Below, one piece after another: positions 5,716-6,246 of a stretch of DNA of 6,246 nucleotides (position 1 is its first letter; each line of letters starts with the position of its first letter). Made by a program: the position numbers and the translations under genes. The notes under the pieces are model-generated. The model had not been told where the DNA came from. It ran no database searches and saw only the letters and a program-made list of their open reading frames with translations. This DNA comes from an uncultured Oscillibacter sp. Lineage in GTDB: Bacteria; Bacillota; Clostridia; Oscillospirales; Oscillospiraceae. The stretch is taken from positions 1 to 6,246 of the forward strand of contig CAOJHG010000136.1 in NCBI GenBank assembly GCA_948435975.1, in the 5' to 3' direction.

Positions 5716-6246
5716 TTCTTGCGAAAAGCGCTGGGTTCTGCTATGGCGTGCAGCGAGCGGTGGCATTAGCCCATGAAACTGCGGAAACGTGTGGAAGCTG
5801 CTGGATGCTGGGGGACCTGATCCACAACTCCTATGTTGTAGAAGACTTGGCCAGGACCGGAATAAAGAAGGCGTCCAGCCCAGAAGAACTACAGGCAGGA
5901 GATGTAGTGCTCATACGCTCTCATGGGGAGAGGAAGGATATTCTGGAACTTCTGGAGGCCAGGGGGGTGCGCTGTGTGGACGCGACATGCCCCAATGTCC
6001 GCCGCATTCAGCATCTTGTGGCCCAGGCAGAGGAGGAAGGGCGGCGCCCTATTATCATTGGCGAACCAACGCATCCTGAGGTGGCCGGAATCGCAAGCTG
6101 GTGCCGCTATCCCTTGGTGCTCAATGGTCCAGAGGCTGTGCACCAATGCCTGAAAGATGGGATTTTAACTTCGAAAACGCCCTTGACAGTAGTGGCGCAG
6201 ACCACCTGTATTCGTGAACTTTTTGAAACTTCTTGGAAAATCATAA
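5706..6246 (+). CDS. ispH: 4-hydroxy-3-methylbut-2-enyl diphosphate reductase IspH, 3' partial (possibly IspH-S1 fusion)
   Basis: IspH is the iron-sulfur enzyme of the last MEP-pathway step, reducing HMBPP to IPP and DMAPP in the cytoplasm. The GTG at 5706 begins VQVILAKSAGFCYGV, the family N-terminus, and overlaps the end of plsC. 180 codons are open to the window edge with no stop. Key residues align with E. coli IspH: cluster Cys12 and Cys95 (in DATCP), substrate-binding His40 (LIHN), His73 (SHGE) and His123, catalytic Glu125 (THPEV), and Thr166 (AQTT). The third cluster cysteine, near 197 in E. coli, lies beyond the window. A stand-alone enzyme would need about 100 more codons. In many clostridia this gene is fused to ribosomal protein S1 domains, which cannot be judged here. 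IPP and DMAPP from IspH are the substrates of the upstream ispA. Confidence 0.94.
   Translation, partial: MQVILAKSAGFCYGVQRAVALAHETAETCGSCWMLGDLIHNSYVVEDLARTGIKKASSPEELQAGDVVLIRSHGERKDILELLEARGVRCVDATCPNVRRIQHLVAQAEEEGRRPIIIGEPTHPEVAGIASWCRYPLVLNGPEAVHQCLKDGILTSKTPLTVVAQTTCIRELFETSWKII

Noticed and set aside
5789..6153. Plus-strand open frames at 5789-6079 and 5923-6153
   Set aside because: They are out-of-frame shadows of ispH, whose own frame from GTG 5706 carries all the expected active-site residues.

Overview
The window is a compact, entirely plus-strand stretch of bacterial core genes. Two gene blocks lie head to tail: xseA-xseB-ispA, and then rpiR-(BaiN/RdsA-type flavoprotein)-cmk-plsC-ispH. 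Gene content, tight spacing, strong GGAGG-type ribosome binding sites and moderately GC-rich codon use suggest a Clostridia-class Firmicute. Family wording points towards Oscillospiraceae-like gut clostridia (Flavonifractor/Oscillibacter type), but this is inferred from protein style and not from a search.

Region 1 (1-2198): the 3' part of xseA (exonuclease VII large subunit, beginning before the window) overlaps xseB (small subunit) by ATGA. Three bases after xseB comes ispA, a farnesyl/geranyl diphosphate synthase. Its frame is interrupted by a TGA at 2064-2066. Reading through that single codon restores a normal C-terminal tail of 43 residues ending at 2198, so the gene looks like a family-typical 299-codon ispA carrying one nonsense codon or base error. 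This is the most notable feature of the window.

Region 2 (2199-2273): a short AT-rich gap with a plausible extended -10 promoter overlapped by a small nested inverted repeat. I see no rho-independent terminator in it.

Region 3 (2274-6246): a probable operon. A MurR/RpiR-type regulator (GTG start) overlaps a BaiN/RdsA (HI0933-like) FAD protein. Then follow cytidylate kinase (cmk), 1-acylglycerol-3-phosphate acyltransferase (plsC) and the first 180 codons of ispH, which runs off the window and begins with GTG inside the end of plsC. cmk (CMP/dCMP recycling, feeding CTP and hence CDP-diacylglycerol), plsC (phosphatidic acid) and ispH (isoprenoid precursors) all supply nucleotide and membrane-lipid building blocks. 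ispA uses the IPP and DMAPP that IspH makes.

I find no mobile element, CRISPR array, RNA gene or convincing undescribed system. This is ordinary housekeeping DNA with one broken-looking gene and one regulatory junction worth checking.
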